Shown here: one piece after another, positions 1 to 11,200 of the stretch
Layout: each line of letters starts with the position of its first letter
How positions within the stretch are numbered: the first letter of the stretch is position 1
NCBI GenBank assembly: GCA_036245805.1
Contig: BTRK01000005.1
Span: 17,274,984-17,338,983, forward strand
Source of the DNA: Pristionchus mayeri
Lineage: Eukaryota; Nematoda; Chromadorea; Rhabditida; Neodiplogasteridae
Direction of reading: 5' to 3'
Length of the DNA stretch: 64,000 bases
The notes under the pieces: model-generated
What the model saw: only the letters and a program-made list of their open reading frames with translations
Databases searched by the model: none
Told to the model about the DNA's origin: nothing
Position numbers and translations under genes: made by a program

Positions 1-347
1 GATTTCTCTTACATTAGTATCAAATGCAAAAAGGAAAACGTGATCAAAATCCTGAACGAATCTTCCTTCTAGTAAATCCTTCAGTTGTGATCTGAAATGT
101 GGTTTTGGATATTCATTGGAATGAACTCTACCGAATCTTCCCTCCGGGAGGAGTACTCAACGAGTGGTCGAAAAACCACAAAGATGCTGGAAGGAAAGTA
201 ATCGAGCATATTGTTCGTATAATAAATTTGTTTGTATTCGGTCTGAATGATATTATTAATAAAAAAGTAAAAATACTTCTTTTAGGCAAAACCTAACGAC
301 AACGAAGTAACGGTAAACAAAAGTTGCACAAACGAGACTGATGACGA

Positions 348-890
348 ATGTGTAAAGGATTGTTTGCGCCTGGAAACGTGAATCCAACTTCAAGCGACAT
401 AGTTTTTCAATACCCGAAACACGATTTGAGTTGTAAAATAATAATCGGAGAATGGTCCTGTAGGGAAGAAAGCGACAAGTCCTGGATAGTTGAACCATTG
501 CTGAAAATTCATTGGTTATCATCCTCGAACTTTGTATGATACCATTAGAATGATTGAGAAAATGCTGGCAAATAAGACATTTGAAATGCAATATTTGTAA
601 AATACGTAGCGAAATGCATCGATTTTCGTCGAGAATCTATAACATTTTTTTACAATATTACGAAGGACTGCACTGACTTCACAAGTATGAAAACAATCGT
701 GTTGAGGATAACAGATAAAATGAATAATGAGTACGAAATAATAGCATGTATGAGCACAAATCCATTGTCACCTCAAGTATCGTCGTATTTTTTTGCGAGA
801 ACAATAAAATTACCTTCAAATGATGAGGAAATGTTCATGCCCGTTCCTGAGTATCCACCAGACTTGTTATCTGATACGGAACAAGTATGA
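348..890 (+). CDS. Possible 3' exons of an unrecognised gene
   Basis: Two open stretches on the plus strand (348-539 and 687-890) could be consecutive exons. The second begins right after a CACAAG acceptor-like sequence and runs to a stop at 888-890, giving a hydrophilic tail ending in LLSDTEQV. No domain is recognised and codon use is not distinctive. The region upstream (1-300) has short open stretches that could be earlier exons cut off by the window edge. This is a weak call; it may be non-coding. Confidence 0.2.
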
Positions 891-1312
891 ATTGAGCAAT
901 CAAGCGATATATTCAATCATCTACCTCATGGCGACAGTAATTATCAGTTATCACGATACTTTCCTGACCATAAATCGCTGATTTAATAAATCTAATCTAC
1001 GAAACAATGCAATTCTAAATCTTATTTATTCTCTGTCAGGTTGTAGAACTAGTCTACGTGATAGAAAATTCTGTTATTTCCTGTGATTACAATGCGATAC
1101 ACTCCATTCTCAATGCTACTTTATTTCATTCTACTACAGATTAGCATTAGCTTGACTTCTCTTTGGTTTTTATCGAGTTTGGTCAAGTTGAGAGTTTGGT
1201 CGATTAGCAAGTACTTCAAGTCTCTCTCATGCCTTCGGCTTATCCTCGTTGTCGCTACTGCTCTCCTGTTGAGGTTTCTGCAATTAGGTTAATTAGTTAA
1301 TTAATCAATTGA
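891..1312. other. Intergenic, AT-rich stretch
   Basis: No gene is supported here. Near 1288-1325 there is a short self-complementary run built from TTAATTAGTTAATTAATC-type words, directly beyond the stop codon of the minus-strand phosphatase gene. It may lie in that gene's 3' UTR. Confidence 0.4.
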
Positions 1313-3713
1313 CTAATTAATCACCTTGGGCGCGACCTTGACGTATCCCGTGTCGAAGTCATTGGTCACATCGTGCTCGCCTCGGAACAATTTGGCTGAA
1401 ACAGAGGGTACGGTAGGTTACGGTAACACGCAGGAGACAGTAACCCTCTACCGTATCCCTCGCTCACGTTTCTCATCCGGATGGCTCTGCTTCGGCTTGG
1501 GGACGACGATGCGGAAGCTGATGCGGCCAGTGGCGTCGACGACACAGACGGCGCCGCGATTGGGCTGAAATGGCAGCTGTCGATAGGTACAACTACCGTA
1601 TCCCGAGGGATACTGTAGGCAATCGTACCTTGTCGGGATAGTAGGCGGCTGCAGAGAAGACCGTGACGAGCTTGGTGTGGAAGAAGTTGAACCCGTTCAT
1701 CATCATCTGAGCGAGAGACGGTTGAAGGAATCCAGGGTTACAACACCATCGTGCAGTACCCAGGACACTGAACAAGGTAATTGTACCATGCCACAGTACC
1801 CAGGGTACTGTATCCAGGTTACGGTACCTGATGTCCACGGACGACGAGTTTGATATCCAGGTCGGCGAGTACTTTGTCGAGTGTAGCCTCGCCAAAGTAG
1901 ACGCTCACTCCGCGTACCTTGTTCTTGATCTCCCTGAGAAGGATATTGTAGTTCATGGGTCGGGTACGGGTACGGTATGACCGTGAGGGGTAGGGTAACC
2001 ATCGTACGTTGTCAATCCGATCATGGGGTCAGCCCAGAGTAGATCCGTCGCAATATCGTTCGTCGCCACGTCCTTCAGCGGCTTCGGAATCTGAGATTTG
2101 TACGGTATGGTGCGGAACCAGAGTACGGTATCACACGAGGGGTTACGGTACCTTGAGTAGGTCATCGCGACTCTTCATCTTTCCCGAGATGCCTCCATGC
2201 ATGCAGAGGATGCTACCAGCGAGGAGACACGAGAGGGGCAGATGGCAGAAGACATCGTTGAACATTTCGAACAACTCGTTCGCCTTCTTCTGCAATCGAT
2301 AACTGATTGAGTACGGTATTTCGGGTTACCGTAACCCACCGGGTCCAAGAACCGCTCCTTGATTTCGGCGAAGAAGCCATAGGCCTTGTTGATCGCGCGG
2401 CACTCGTGATTCCCCCGGAGAAGCGCGAACTGAAGAAGTACTGTAGCATCAGGGGGTACGGTAGGGATACGATACCTGTCCCGGATAGCAGTACTTGAGC
2501 ATGAACAGTAGCATGACAATCTCGAGCGATTGACGACCGCTGAATGGTTGTATGATTCATGGCACCATGGAACCGTGGTACCCGGTACCAAATTAGGATC
2601 TGGTACCGTACCGATCCACGTAATCTCCGAGGAAGACGTAGCGTGACGTGGTGTAGCCGGGCGAGCTCTCGTTGCGAAACATGTCGAAGATTCGCGTGAG
2701 GTCGGTGTATTGTAAGAAGAAGAGCTACTTGGGTACGGTAGGAAACACAATCTTTCGGGTGGAAAAATTAGGTCATGATAATTTCAGAATGGGACCTCAG
2801 GGGGTACGGTAGCTTCTTCGTAAGGGTAATCATATGTTCAGGGTACGGTAGCTTCGGTTGGGTACGGTAGTCTTGGGTACAGTACTTGTCCGTGTATGTC
2901 GCCGATGATAACTGCCGGCGCCTTCATCTCGATCATCGGAAGCTCGCACGCGAGAACCTGAGGAATACGGTAGGAATGATTTATCGATTGATCAATTTGT
3001 CGCACCTTTCTGACAGAGTTGATCGTCAGCTTGACGTCCTGGTACGTGAAGGGATACTGTAATGAGGTACTGTAGGGCGACAAAAACACCATTCCCCTCT
3101 CTCCCCGCCCTTAGGAAGAGACGAGAGTAGAGACAAGGAGTATTCCCTACAACTGACGTAGTGTCCTCGTTCGCTGTACTTCTTCTTCGTGATCTTCTTG
3201 ATCATCCTATTGAAGTAGACTGAGGGATCCTTCATATCCTCCCTCGAACCGCTCCGGGCACGCGGTCGACTCTTGAAGCCCCCGCCCTCGCCTGAGCCCG
3301 CCTTGCCGCGCCTCAAAGGATTACGGTAGAATCAGGCGACTGAACTTACGGTAGACAAGAGTACGGTATGCTTACGGTAGTCTGTCATCGTCCTTCGTCT
3401 TAGCGTCTCTGCCTGAGTCGACGTCTTCGCGGGATGCAGACCCGCCGCCAGAAGCAGGGGGGATCAGAGGATTCTGTGATGGCGACTTGGTTGCAGCTGC
3501 AGCAGAGGGCAGTGGACTCTTGGCTACGACTGGACTCTCCCCGCCGGCTGCAGGAGGAGTGGAAGTAGGTGGAGCAGAGGGAGAGGAGGTGAGGGTCGGA
3601 GCAGGAGATGAGGAAGGAGGAGGAGGGAGGGGAGGGGCGGAGAGAGCGGGAGGGGGAGGGGAGAGAGCAGGGGGAGGAGGGGATGTAAGCAGAGGAGGTG
3701 GAGGAGCGGCCAT
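1313..3713 (-). CDS. PP1-like serine/threonine protein phosphatase with Pro/Ser-rich N-terminus (paralog 1)
   Basis: A metal-dependent PPP-family phosphatase expected to remove phosphate from Ser/Thr of proteins. The chain is spread over about 12 short exons. Signatures in order: GDIHGQ (about 2887-2904), GDYVDR (about 2620-2640), LRGNHE (about 2400-2420), MHGGIS (about 2190-2210) and RGHQ (about 1830-1846), followed by a SAAAYYPDK segment where PP1 has its SAPNYC motif. All metal-ligand positions (D, H, D, N, H, H) are present. The first exon encodes an unusual ~110-residue extension made almost only of Pro, Ser, Ala and Thr, starting MAAPPPP at 3713. The C-terminus ends APKVIN at 1313-1315. 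Introns are crowded with TACGGTA/TACCGTA words. It is paralogous to the gene at 44357-47259. Such divergent PP1-like phosphatases are expanded in nematodes; the substrate is unknown. Confidence 0.85.
1400..3390. repeat. Reiterated TACGGTA / TACCGTA heptamers in phosphatase introns
   Basis: The heptamer TACGGTA and variants (TACTGTA, TACAGTA) occurs many times, for example around 1409, 1420, 2105, 2135, 2310, 2330, 2457, 2735, 2806, 2842, 2867, 3327, 3362 and 3376. Essentially all copies lie in introns of the minus-strand phosphatase gene. Several coincide with its 5' splice sites, which read GTACCGTAA or similar on the sense strand. Confidence 0.7.
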
Positions 3714-4044
3714 CGAGAGAGGAGCGAGCCACCGGTGGAGACGAGAGAGAAGGGAGTGAATGAATGGAGAATGAGGAGGAGGACGAGGAGGAGAGAGAGG
3801 CGGAGGAGAGGGATAGTGACTTGCAAAGTGCAGAGAGGGAAAATAATATGTAAAATATTCAAATTATGAAAAAATTATATGCAAAATGGGAAAACCAGAG
3901 ACACTAATATTTCGGAACTACTATCCCATTGATGATGTGTGCCATCGTAATGTGCTTCAATACCATTCAAATTATATCTTTATCGATAAGTCAACATCGG
4001 GGAAAGGTAAAGAGTAGGCACAGGCCAATTCGTCTCCTCTCCAT
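3714..4044. promoter_or_regulatory. Upstream region of phosphatase paralog 1
   Basis: A purine-rich stretch (GAGGAGGACGAGGAGGAGAG type, 3760-3815) precedes the phosphatase start, then an AT-rich segment (3840-3900). No further gene is seen. It probably holds the promoter of the phosphatase gene and the 3' UTR of the gene that follows, but no specific box is identified. Confidence 0.3.
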
Positions 4045-4606
4045 TCACTCGCACTTGGGGAGTCCGTACTCCTTGGCAAGTCTGTCTCTGTGGTCGTCCA
4101 ACTCCTTGAGGACGGAGGCAGAGAGAGGCTCGCGAATCGCCGTGATCTTAATTAATTATCATTTTAATAGTCTCGTCGTTTACTATCGTAGTGGCTGTTT
4201 GTATGGACCCATAGAGACATAACAAGACTTTTATGAAGAAAAGAGTGGAAGAGCAAATAAATTGGAAAGGAACCTTGCTGCGCATGATGGCCGGGTCCTC
4301 CTCGTTGATGGCGATGTCACGAATCTGCAATGGTTTCTAGTGAATTCTCATTTGGGAAGCTCATGAATCTTATCGATTTTCAGATTGTCATCATTATTGA
4401 TTATTCAGAATGCGCACCGCCTTGGCGTGCTTCTGCGCCTCGGGCGTCAGCTTGGCGATGGAATTGTTGACGAAGGTGGGATCGGCCTGGAATGCATTGC
4501 GCTCTAGTCACGACGGGTTTGAGAGATTCATTCTGGAATAGTGAATTACCTTCATGGCAGCTTTGGCCGTGTTCCACTTCTGAATCTGCTCGGGGGTAGG
4601 GGCCAT
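4045..4606 (-). CDS. Small helical protein, tandem paralog A (about 92 residues)
   Basis: Four exons join into a ~92-residue acidic/basic, probably all-helical protein without signal peptide, TM segment or cysteine pattern. It starts MAPTPEQIQKWN at 4606 and ends KEYGLPKCE at 4045-4047. The exons hold in order an APTPEQI N-cap, ADPTFVNNSIAKLTPEAQKH, an IRDIAINEEDPAI segment and ITAIREPLS. Introns are about 50-150 bp, bounded by GT-AG. Two closely similar genes follow upstream on the same strand (5308-5754 and 6233-6755), so this is a local tandem family. A TATA-like TTTATA and CT-rich sequence sit about 120 bases upstream (near 4715-4740). I do not recognise the family. A distant link to nematode SXP/RAL-2-type proteins is only a guess. 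Confidence 0.75.
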
Positions 4607-5307
4607 CTTGCGATACTGAATGGAAATTGATGAAGAGCGAGAAACAGGCAGTGATGAGACAGTGGAAGTGACAGGAAGGGTAGAGTAGAAGTGAATAAGA
4701 GGCCTTCAGCCCCTCCCTTTATACGCCCGAGTCTCCATAGGGATCGCTCTGTTTAGGGACTCCGAAACGCTGGCTTCGCTATCTCTTCTTCATCGTTTCC
4801 TTCCCGAATGGGGGCTTGAGAAAGTGAGGGAGAAGGAAGAAGGAAGAGAGGCAGAGAAGTGGTATTGATGTTTCGTAGCCTGTTAGCCTAGACCGCTTTC
4901 CTCTAACTCGGGCCTCTTCCCCTCTCCCTTCTCAGGTCTGCTCCCTCGCTTCTCTGTCGTTGGAGTCAAGGTGAGAGAGATGACAAAACGCCCCCTCGGG
5001 CTACAAACCTCGCACATTTTGGAATGATTCTGACACTTTGTATCTTGACAAGGTAGTTGTGAGCACCCAGAGAATGCAGGCTGATGAAGTAGTGAGTAGT
5101 GAGTCACGAACCATTTCAGGCAGGTAACCCTATCGCAATTGAGGTCCAGACAATTATCCACTTCTGGAAATATGGACGGTGTACTAACATTGCTTTTTTC
5201 ACATTTGCAAGTCGATCTTCAATAGAAATTTATCGAACTTGATCAAATTAGAGAGAGGAGTAAACGGAATAGTCGAACTCATAAAGTCACCTTCTCTTCT
5301 ATCTTTA

Positions 5308-5754
5308 TCATGTGTACTTCTTGGCTATTTCGTCCCTGTGGGAGTCGAGTTCCTTGAGGATATCGTCAGAAACAGACGAGCGGATTGACGTGATCTAGAT
5401 TAACTCCGTTTTTTAAATAAATAAAACTGTTTATTGTTGTTCATTCAAGTTTCCGCACCTTGATACTTCTGATGGATGCGTCATCTTCATTCAAGACGAT
5501 GTCACGGATCTGCGAAGATTCCCATTCAAAGTTAATTTAAATAAAACGAAAATATTTTAGAATTCTACCTCAATAGCATATTTCTGAGCCTCCGGAGTCA
5601 GTTTTGCTATGGACTCATTAAGGAATGAGGGATCAGCCTGGAATTAGTGTAAGATCTATTCGCGCAGGGTTCAGAAAAAATAACTTGAAAGACTCACAAT
5701 CATGGAAGCTCTTGCCTTGTGCAGCTTCTCGATTAGCTCGGAAGTGTGATTCAT
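5308..5754 (-). CDS. Small helical protein, tandem paralog B
   Basis: Same four-exon layout as the neighbour at 4045-4606, with conserved block order. The start MNHTSELIEKLHKARASM lies at 5754 and has replaced the MAPTP start. Then come ADPSFLNESIAKLTPEAQKY, IRDIVLNEDDASI and ITSIRSSVSDDILKELDSHRDEIAKKY, with the stop at 5308-5310. The C-terminal GLPK extension of the other two copies is missing. This is the most diverged copy. Function unknown; no signal peptide, so probably intracellular. Confidence 0.7.
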
Positions 5755-6232
5755 GATACAAATCTGAACCAATGGCATCAAAACAGGACATCATTTAATG
5801 AAGCGTGGGAATAATGAAGCTTGTTTGAAAGAGAGAAAGTGTTTATTCGACTTCGCCGCTGCCTCTTGCTCATTTATCTCTTTAACTTGCTCGCATCACC
5901 ATAGAGATTTGCTGTTCAGTCATTATTGATATTTTCCGTCGATTATTAACGCGCTCTCAATCTTTGCCTCGCGTAAAGCAGCAGAGGAGAGTCGGAGAAA
6001 TGCTCGAGATGTATCGACAGTGGGCAGAGATCTAGGGCATTTCCTTCCCACGGAGGGAAATGGTCGAGATCCTACTTTCCAGTCCCTTTTTCACGCCACT
6101 TTTTTCCATATTCAAATTTTATATTGCAATTTTGTATGACAGGGGTATTGAATTAGGTATCGATATCAGACAGTATCATTTTATCGACAAAGGAGTTCAT
6201 ACACTTTGGTAAATCAACATAATCATCTCTCC

Positions 6233-6755
6233 TCACTCTCGCTTCGGCAGTCCGTACTTCTCAACGAGTCTCTCTCTGTGAGCGTCAATCTCCTTGATGA
6301 TTTCGGCAGAGAGAGGAGCGCGAATCGCCGTGATCGAAATTCTAATATCATTCAAATTTAACTGTAACTTTGTAATCTTATTATGGGTCTTACTGCATAT
6401 TCAAAGCTAAAACTTTCTTTATGAGAGGCCAAAGTCAATTAAAACCTTTTTCTGACACGTGTCTGCGTCGTCTTCGCCGAAGACGATCTCGCGAATCTAC
6501 AAAACATTCAATGGACTCGCAACAGACAAGATTCCGGGTGAATAATGAAGCAATGGAGCGAATTCCCACCGCAATTGCATGTTCCTGCGCCTCCGGAGTC
6601 AGCAGTGCGATGGAATCGTTGAGAAAGGATGGATCGGCCTGGAACAAATTACGTTCTCTCTTCATCGAAATCAAGAAAAATCTAGAATGCAAAAGTACCT
6701 TCATGGCAGCCCGGGCCTTGTTGAATTGATAGATCTGGTCGGGAGTAGGAGCCAT
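6233..6755 (-). CDS. Small helical protein, tandem paralog C
   Basis: Third member of the tandem trio. It starts MAPTPDQIYQFNKARAAMK at 6755, nearly identical to paralog A at the N-terminus, continues with ADPSFLNDSIALLTPEAQEH, IREIVFGEDDADT and ITAIRAPLSAEIIKEIDAH, and ends YGLPKRE with a TGA at 6233-6235. Exon boundaries match the other copies. Conservation of the PEAQ and ITAIR blocks among three copies supports real coding sequence. Confidence 0.72.
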
Positions 6756-8260
6756 ATTGCAGAGATGGATTCAGAGATGAACGAATCGGGAGAATGAAGC
6801 GAGCGAGGCAGACCACGTGGAGCACTTGGGCAGGTCAAGGAGGAATCGGTGTTTGTCCAGGTGCAACTATGGCATTCTCTGTAAGCGGAGAAGTGCATCC
6901 GATCTCTGGTCAACTGAAGGGAACATCTAGGTCAACTCCCACTCACGCCTCCCCCTCTTGCCCACGGGGAGAAAGTGATAAGATGAACCTGAAGTATCTT
7001 ACGGGAATTTTATTGCGCACATTTTCGGCACAGTGTTGCTGGAAAATAAGTTGTTTCAGGATCGGTAGTGAGAGGAAGCAGCGATGCACGGGAGAGATAG
7101 AACGTTCACGTGTTCAGCCAGCTTGAATTGGATTCCCTTAGTTACAGGGAAAAGAAGGAGCATTGCAAAAAAAAACACCATCTGTCGAATACGCTGAGTG
7201 ATTTGTCACATATGACCTTCCAAAATATGAAATGTTTTTGGGTTTGTAGTTGATGTATTTTTCCGAGTTTGTCCACCTCGATTGTGTGCAGTATGATCGA
7301 GCTCTTTCCTCGTGCATAATTCGATTAAATAATCCCTCAAGCTAAGTTGGCTGTCATAGAGATCAATCGGGAAGCAGGCTCAGTCATTATTCGCGACTTC
7401 GCTTGACAACGGAACTTTCTCCCCCTCGTTCCTATCTCCCCACCTAATAGGAGAACGGAAAGAGCTGCACTACAGTGTACACTACAGAGTCTTCCATCTC
7501 CAATAAAGATTGACTAAAGGAAACAGAGAGGACTTACGAGAAATTCCGCAGGAATGATAAATTTAATGGAGGAGATCAAGCACCGTTTACGTGATTCGTC
7601 CTATTATTGCTCTCCTTCCTTTCACTTTCTTCTTTCTCTAGTCGCCTTCATCAATCAAGTGATGGAAGGGATCTATATCCTCCCTCCCTCGCTCTCCCCC
7701 TCTTACGAGTGACGTAGCTGCATGCTTAATTTGGAGTACACGCGCACGAAATCGACATACTGGTACTTTAGAAGAATATGGAATCTACACAGAAAGTTAG
7801 TGTCAATTGAGTGCAGGTTAGGATACCAGCACAGAGTTCCCGCGCTCAGTGTTCACACATAAGTGGGACAATGAGCTTGCAAGATTGAACGGTTGATCAC
7901 TGATGGTCTGAAAATTTGCAGCAACTACATTCTAAAATTCAACAAGGGAAAGCGACTCAATAATCTAACAAGAAGCTCGGCCTCATTAAGCGACGAACTC
8001 CTAGGGTAAAAAAATATAATCGTCACTTTTATTAGGTTGGATGAGACATTAAGACTTGAAGAGAGAGAAAGTTGAGCGATGAGATGGAGACAATCAATTT
8101 CTTCCCTGATCGAGGAGAGATTGGGTAATCCCAAGAGAGTACCTCGATGTTCTCCCTGGGAAGAAGCAGCTAGGGGATAAATGAGATCTCCCTCTCAATT
8201 TCCTTATGGTCCCTCCCTCCCCCGCATAAAATTCAACTAGTCCATTGATGATCGAAAGTG
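6756..8260. other. Intergenic region without a supported gene
   Basis: About 1.5 kb between the minus-strand small-protein genes and the plus-strand C6-domain gene, so it should contain two divergent promoters. Open stretches on both strands (for example 6794-7126 and 7925-8134) show no domain, no paralog in the window and no convincing splice partners. I see no repeat or RNA gene in it. Confidence 0.5.
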
Positions 8261-11200
8261 ATGCGCTTAAGCCCTTCGCTGCTGCTGCTCTTCATATCGA
8301 CAGTGGAAGGATGCATGCAAGTCTCTCCTCCCGAACCGGGCATGCCCGCAACGAGTGAGTTGCTTACGGTCTGTGCTCGTTCGCTGTTATTCTTGCGAAA
8401 CTGTTGTGGTCATCACTGTTCTGAACATGGAATACGCGGTGCTACTTGCTGGGAAATTTAGTGGAAATTTAAGAGAACAGTTCTTTGGAAGTGAAATTGT
8501 CTTGAATGCGATCTTCATTTGCTCTCGACTGTTCCCCATTTCAGAATGCAAGAACTGCGCTCAGAATCTGATAGCGAAGACGGAGATGAGTGCGGGGGCG
8601 AAGCCGATGGACGGAGACAACACGGTGACCACTAGTGGATGTGCAGTGAGGACCTTCACCTGCAAAGGGAACACAGCGACCATCGAAGTATTCGGAGTAA
8701 GTGGAGCAGGCTAATTGGGGTTTAGGAGGGAACTTGGGACAATTGCATCTAAGTGAGTGGGAAAGTTCATTTTTTTGCGCAAAAAAGGAGAGTCAATTGA
8801 ATGAATCCTTAAACTGAACAAAGTAGTAGATTGTCATCTCAGCGTCGTTAGGGAAGTGCTCATCTTTTTCATCGTCGATCGGCCGAGCTCCATTGTTCAT
8901 AATCTTGGGAGAACGCTGAATTTCAGTTTATCTTCAAAGGTTGTCATTTCAGCCGGATGGCGCGATATTGGGTTCAAAGGGTGATGACGGGACTGGCACT
9001 TCCACGTTCACCGTCACGTGCAATGGGGCAGGCACTGCATGGATGGCCGACGGACAGACTGTCGCCCGAGTGGAATGCTCCGCCGTACCAGGTCAGTCTC
9101 TTCCTTCCTCGGCAGCAGTTTAGTGATAGAGACAGTGTTAGAGCAGGAGACTGCCTCTAGTTAGCAGGAGACTGCTCCATCCCTAAACCCGGTCAGTCTC
9201 CTCTTACTTATGCAGTTGTCAGAGACGAGATCGTTTTGTATTTTTTCAACAAGAAGATAGGTCGGATAGAGAAAGGCAGCTAGACCGATTCATTATCGTT
9301 GGTGAAACAATCTCGCCTTCGCAAAAAGATTCACAATCTACTTCTTGCACTGAGAGATATGTCACTCCTTGTCTTGTACTGGGCGAGAGAGGCCAAAATG
9401 TGGAGGGGGTGAAAGCGGAGTGATAAGATGATTTGCTAGCCTAGAGGAAGAGATGAAATAGAGAGTGAAAGCGTTAGTAAAGTCTACTTTTTTCTTAATT
9501 TCACGTCTTCTCATGTCCCAGACAGAGCAACGAATCGGGGTGAAAGAAGGGAAGATATCATATGAAAGAGCACTGCTTTGCAGCGTGTCGCACGTGTTCG
9601 AAGGCGTTGATTACGATCGGGACGATGGGCGAGGGCTTGAAACCATTCGACGGAGATGAGGATGACTTCAGTGGCGACTGCTACAAGAGAATATTCACGT
9701 GCATGGGGCCAATGGCCATGATCACGCCCGAAACGGTGGGAAGATCGAGGGAAAAGGAAGGAAGAAAGCCAAAAATATGCCTCTATATAGAGCTTTGTTA
9801 CAATGGACACTATCAAAACGACTTACAGGAGATGCCAAAAGTGACATTCTCGCATGAATTAATAGGCCTTATAGTAAATCCCATCAGATGAACGGTCCTC
9901 TACCCGTGATCGACGATGGAATGACGAGCACTGCGGAGTACATCGTGACGTGCAATGCTGCGGGAACGGGATGGGAGGTGGGAGGAGAAACGATCACCAA
10001 ATTGACCTGCACTGTCGGCATACGTGAGCATTTCTTTCTGATTTTTTTAGTATTGCATCTTCATTTTGTAAGCACTCTCGAATCTCTCACAACAAGTTGA
10101 AAAATGAAATTCAAGTAGTGGACAGTATGAGTAATCAGTGAGAGATACGAGAGATAATGTGAAATTCACGGATACAATCACACATTGGAAACAATATAGT
10201 TGAGTCGAAGTTGTATTCATGAAAAGACTTACTCCATTTTAAAAGGAGACCCTTGGACTCATCAAAATTGACTGAAGGAGTCAAGTGGAATCGCAAGAAA
10301 TCCACATGCTTTCAGCCTGCAAGATGTGCGCTCAAGATCTGATCACGAAGACGGAGATGGCAGTTGATTCTAAGCCGATGAAAGACGATGTGACTGATCC
10401 GTGGGGGGCATGTGCTGTGAGGACATTCACGTGCGAGGGAATTATGGCCATAATCACCCCTTCCACGGTGAGCGATTGCATCTTTACAGACACAATCACA
10501 ATTTTAGATGTTATGGAGAGTGTACGACCAACTTGAGATAATGAAATGCTGTGAGCGAAAGTAAACATGGATTTAGATGAATGGTGTGCTGATGCCAGTC
10601 GGTGACGGAGGAATGACCACCATGTACACGGTGACTTGCAATGCAGCAGGCACGGGATGGGAGAATGCAGGACAAGTAATCACTGAAGTCGAGTGCACTG
10701 CCACTCCTCGTAAGTATTTTAATGTATTAAATAAAACATTAAGAATTTAAAACCGATAATATATTCTAATTCAGCGTGCAAAACATGTGATGTTGCCGCG
10801 CCTACGATCACCAAGGTTCACGTCGACTCTAAGGATATGGCGGTTCCCCCGATCGTAAACACGGGTACTTGTTCAACGAAGACGTTCGTATGCGAGGGAA
10901 TGATGGCAACCATCACTCCAATGTCGGTAAGAAAATGTTCTGATTGTCTCATTTGGATTGTATAGGTGACTGGGTCGAAATAGTGACAATGAAATTTAAT
11001 TCATATTGAGGTATTTCTACAAGGTATCTGTATAATTAAAGGGAGGAGCCCCGATCGGTGCTGTGACTGATGGATCGATGATGATCATGTATACCGTAAC
11101 ATGCAAAGCAGACGGCTCTGGATGGGAAGTTGGAGGACAAGTCATCGATTCAGTCGAATGCACTGCCACTCCTCGTACGTATATTACCATCTAAATTTGT

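Noticed and set aside
1288..1325. TTAATTAGTTAATTAATC palindrome as a transposon end
   Set aside because: Short, AT-only and without a partner; simple sequence next to a stop codon.
3487..3862. Gly- or Leu/Pro-rich open frames overlapping the first phosphatase exon
   Set aside because: Low-complexity shadows of the Pro/Ser-rich coding exon and of the purine-rich upstream tract.
4883..5161. Minus-strand 92-residue open frame
   Set aside because: No domain, no splice partners and no paralog; lies between two small-protein genes.
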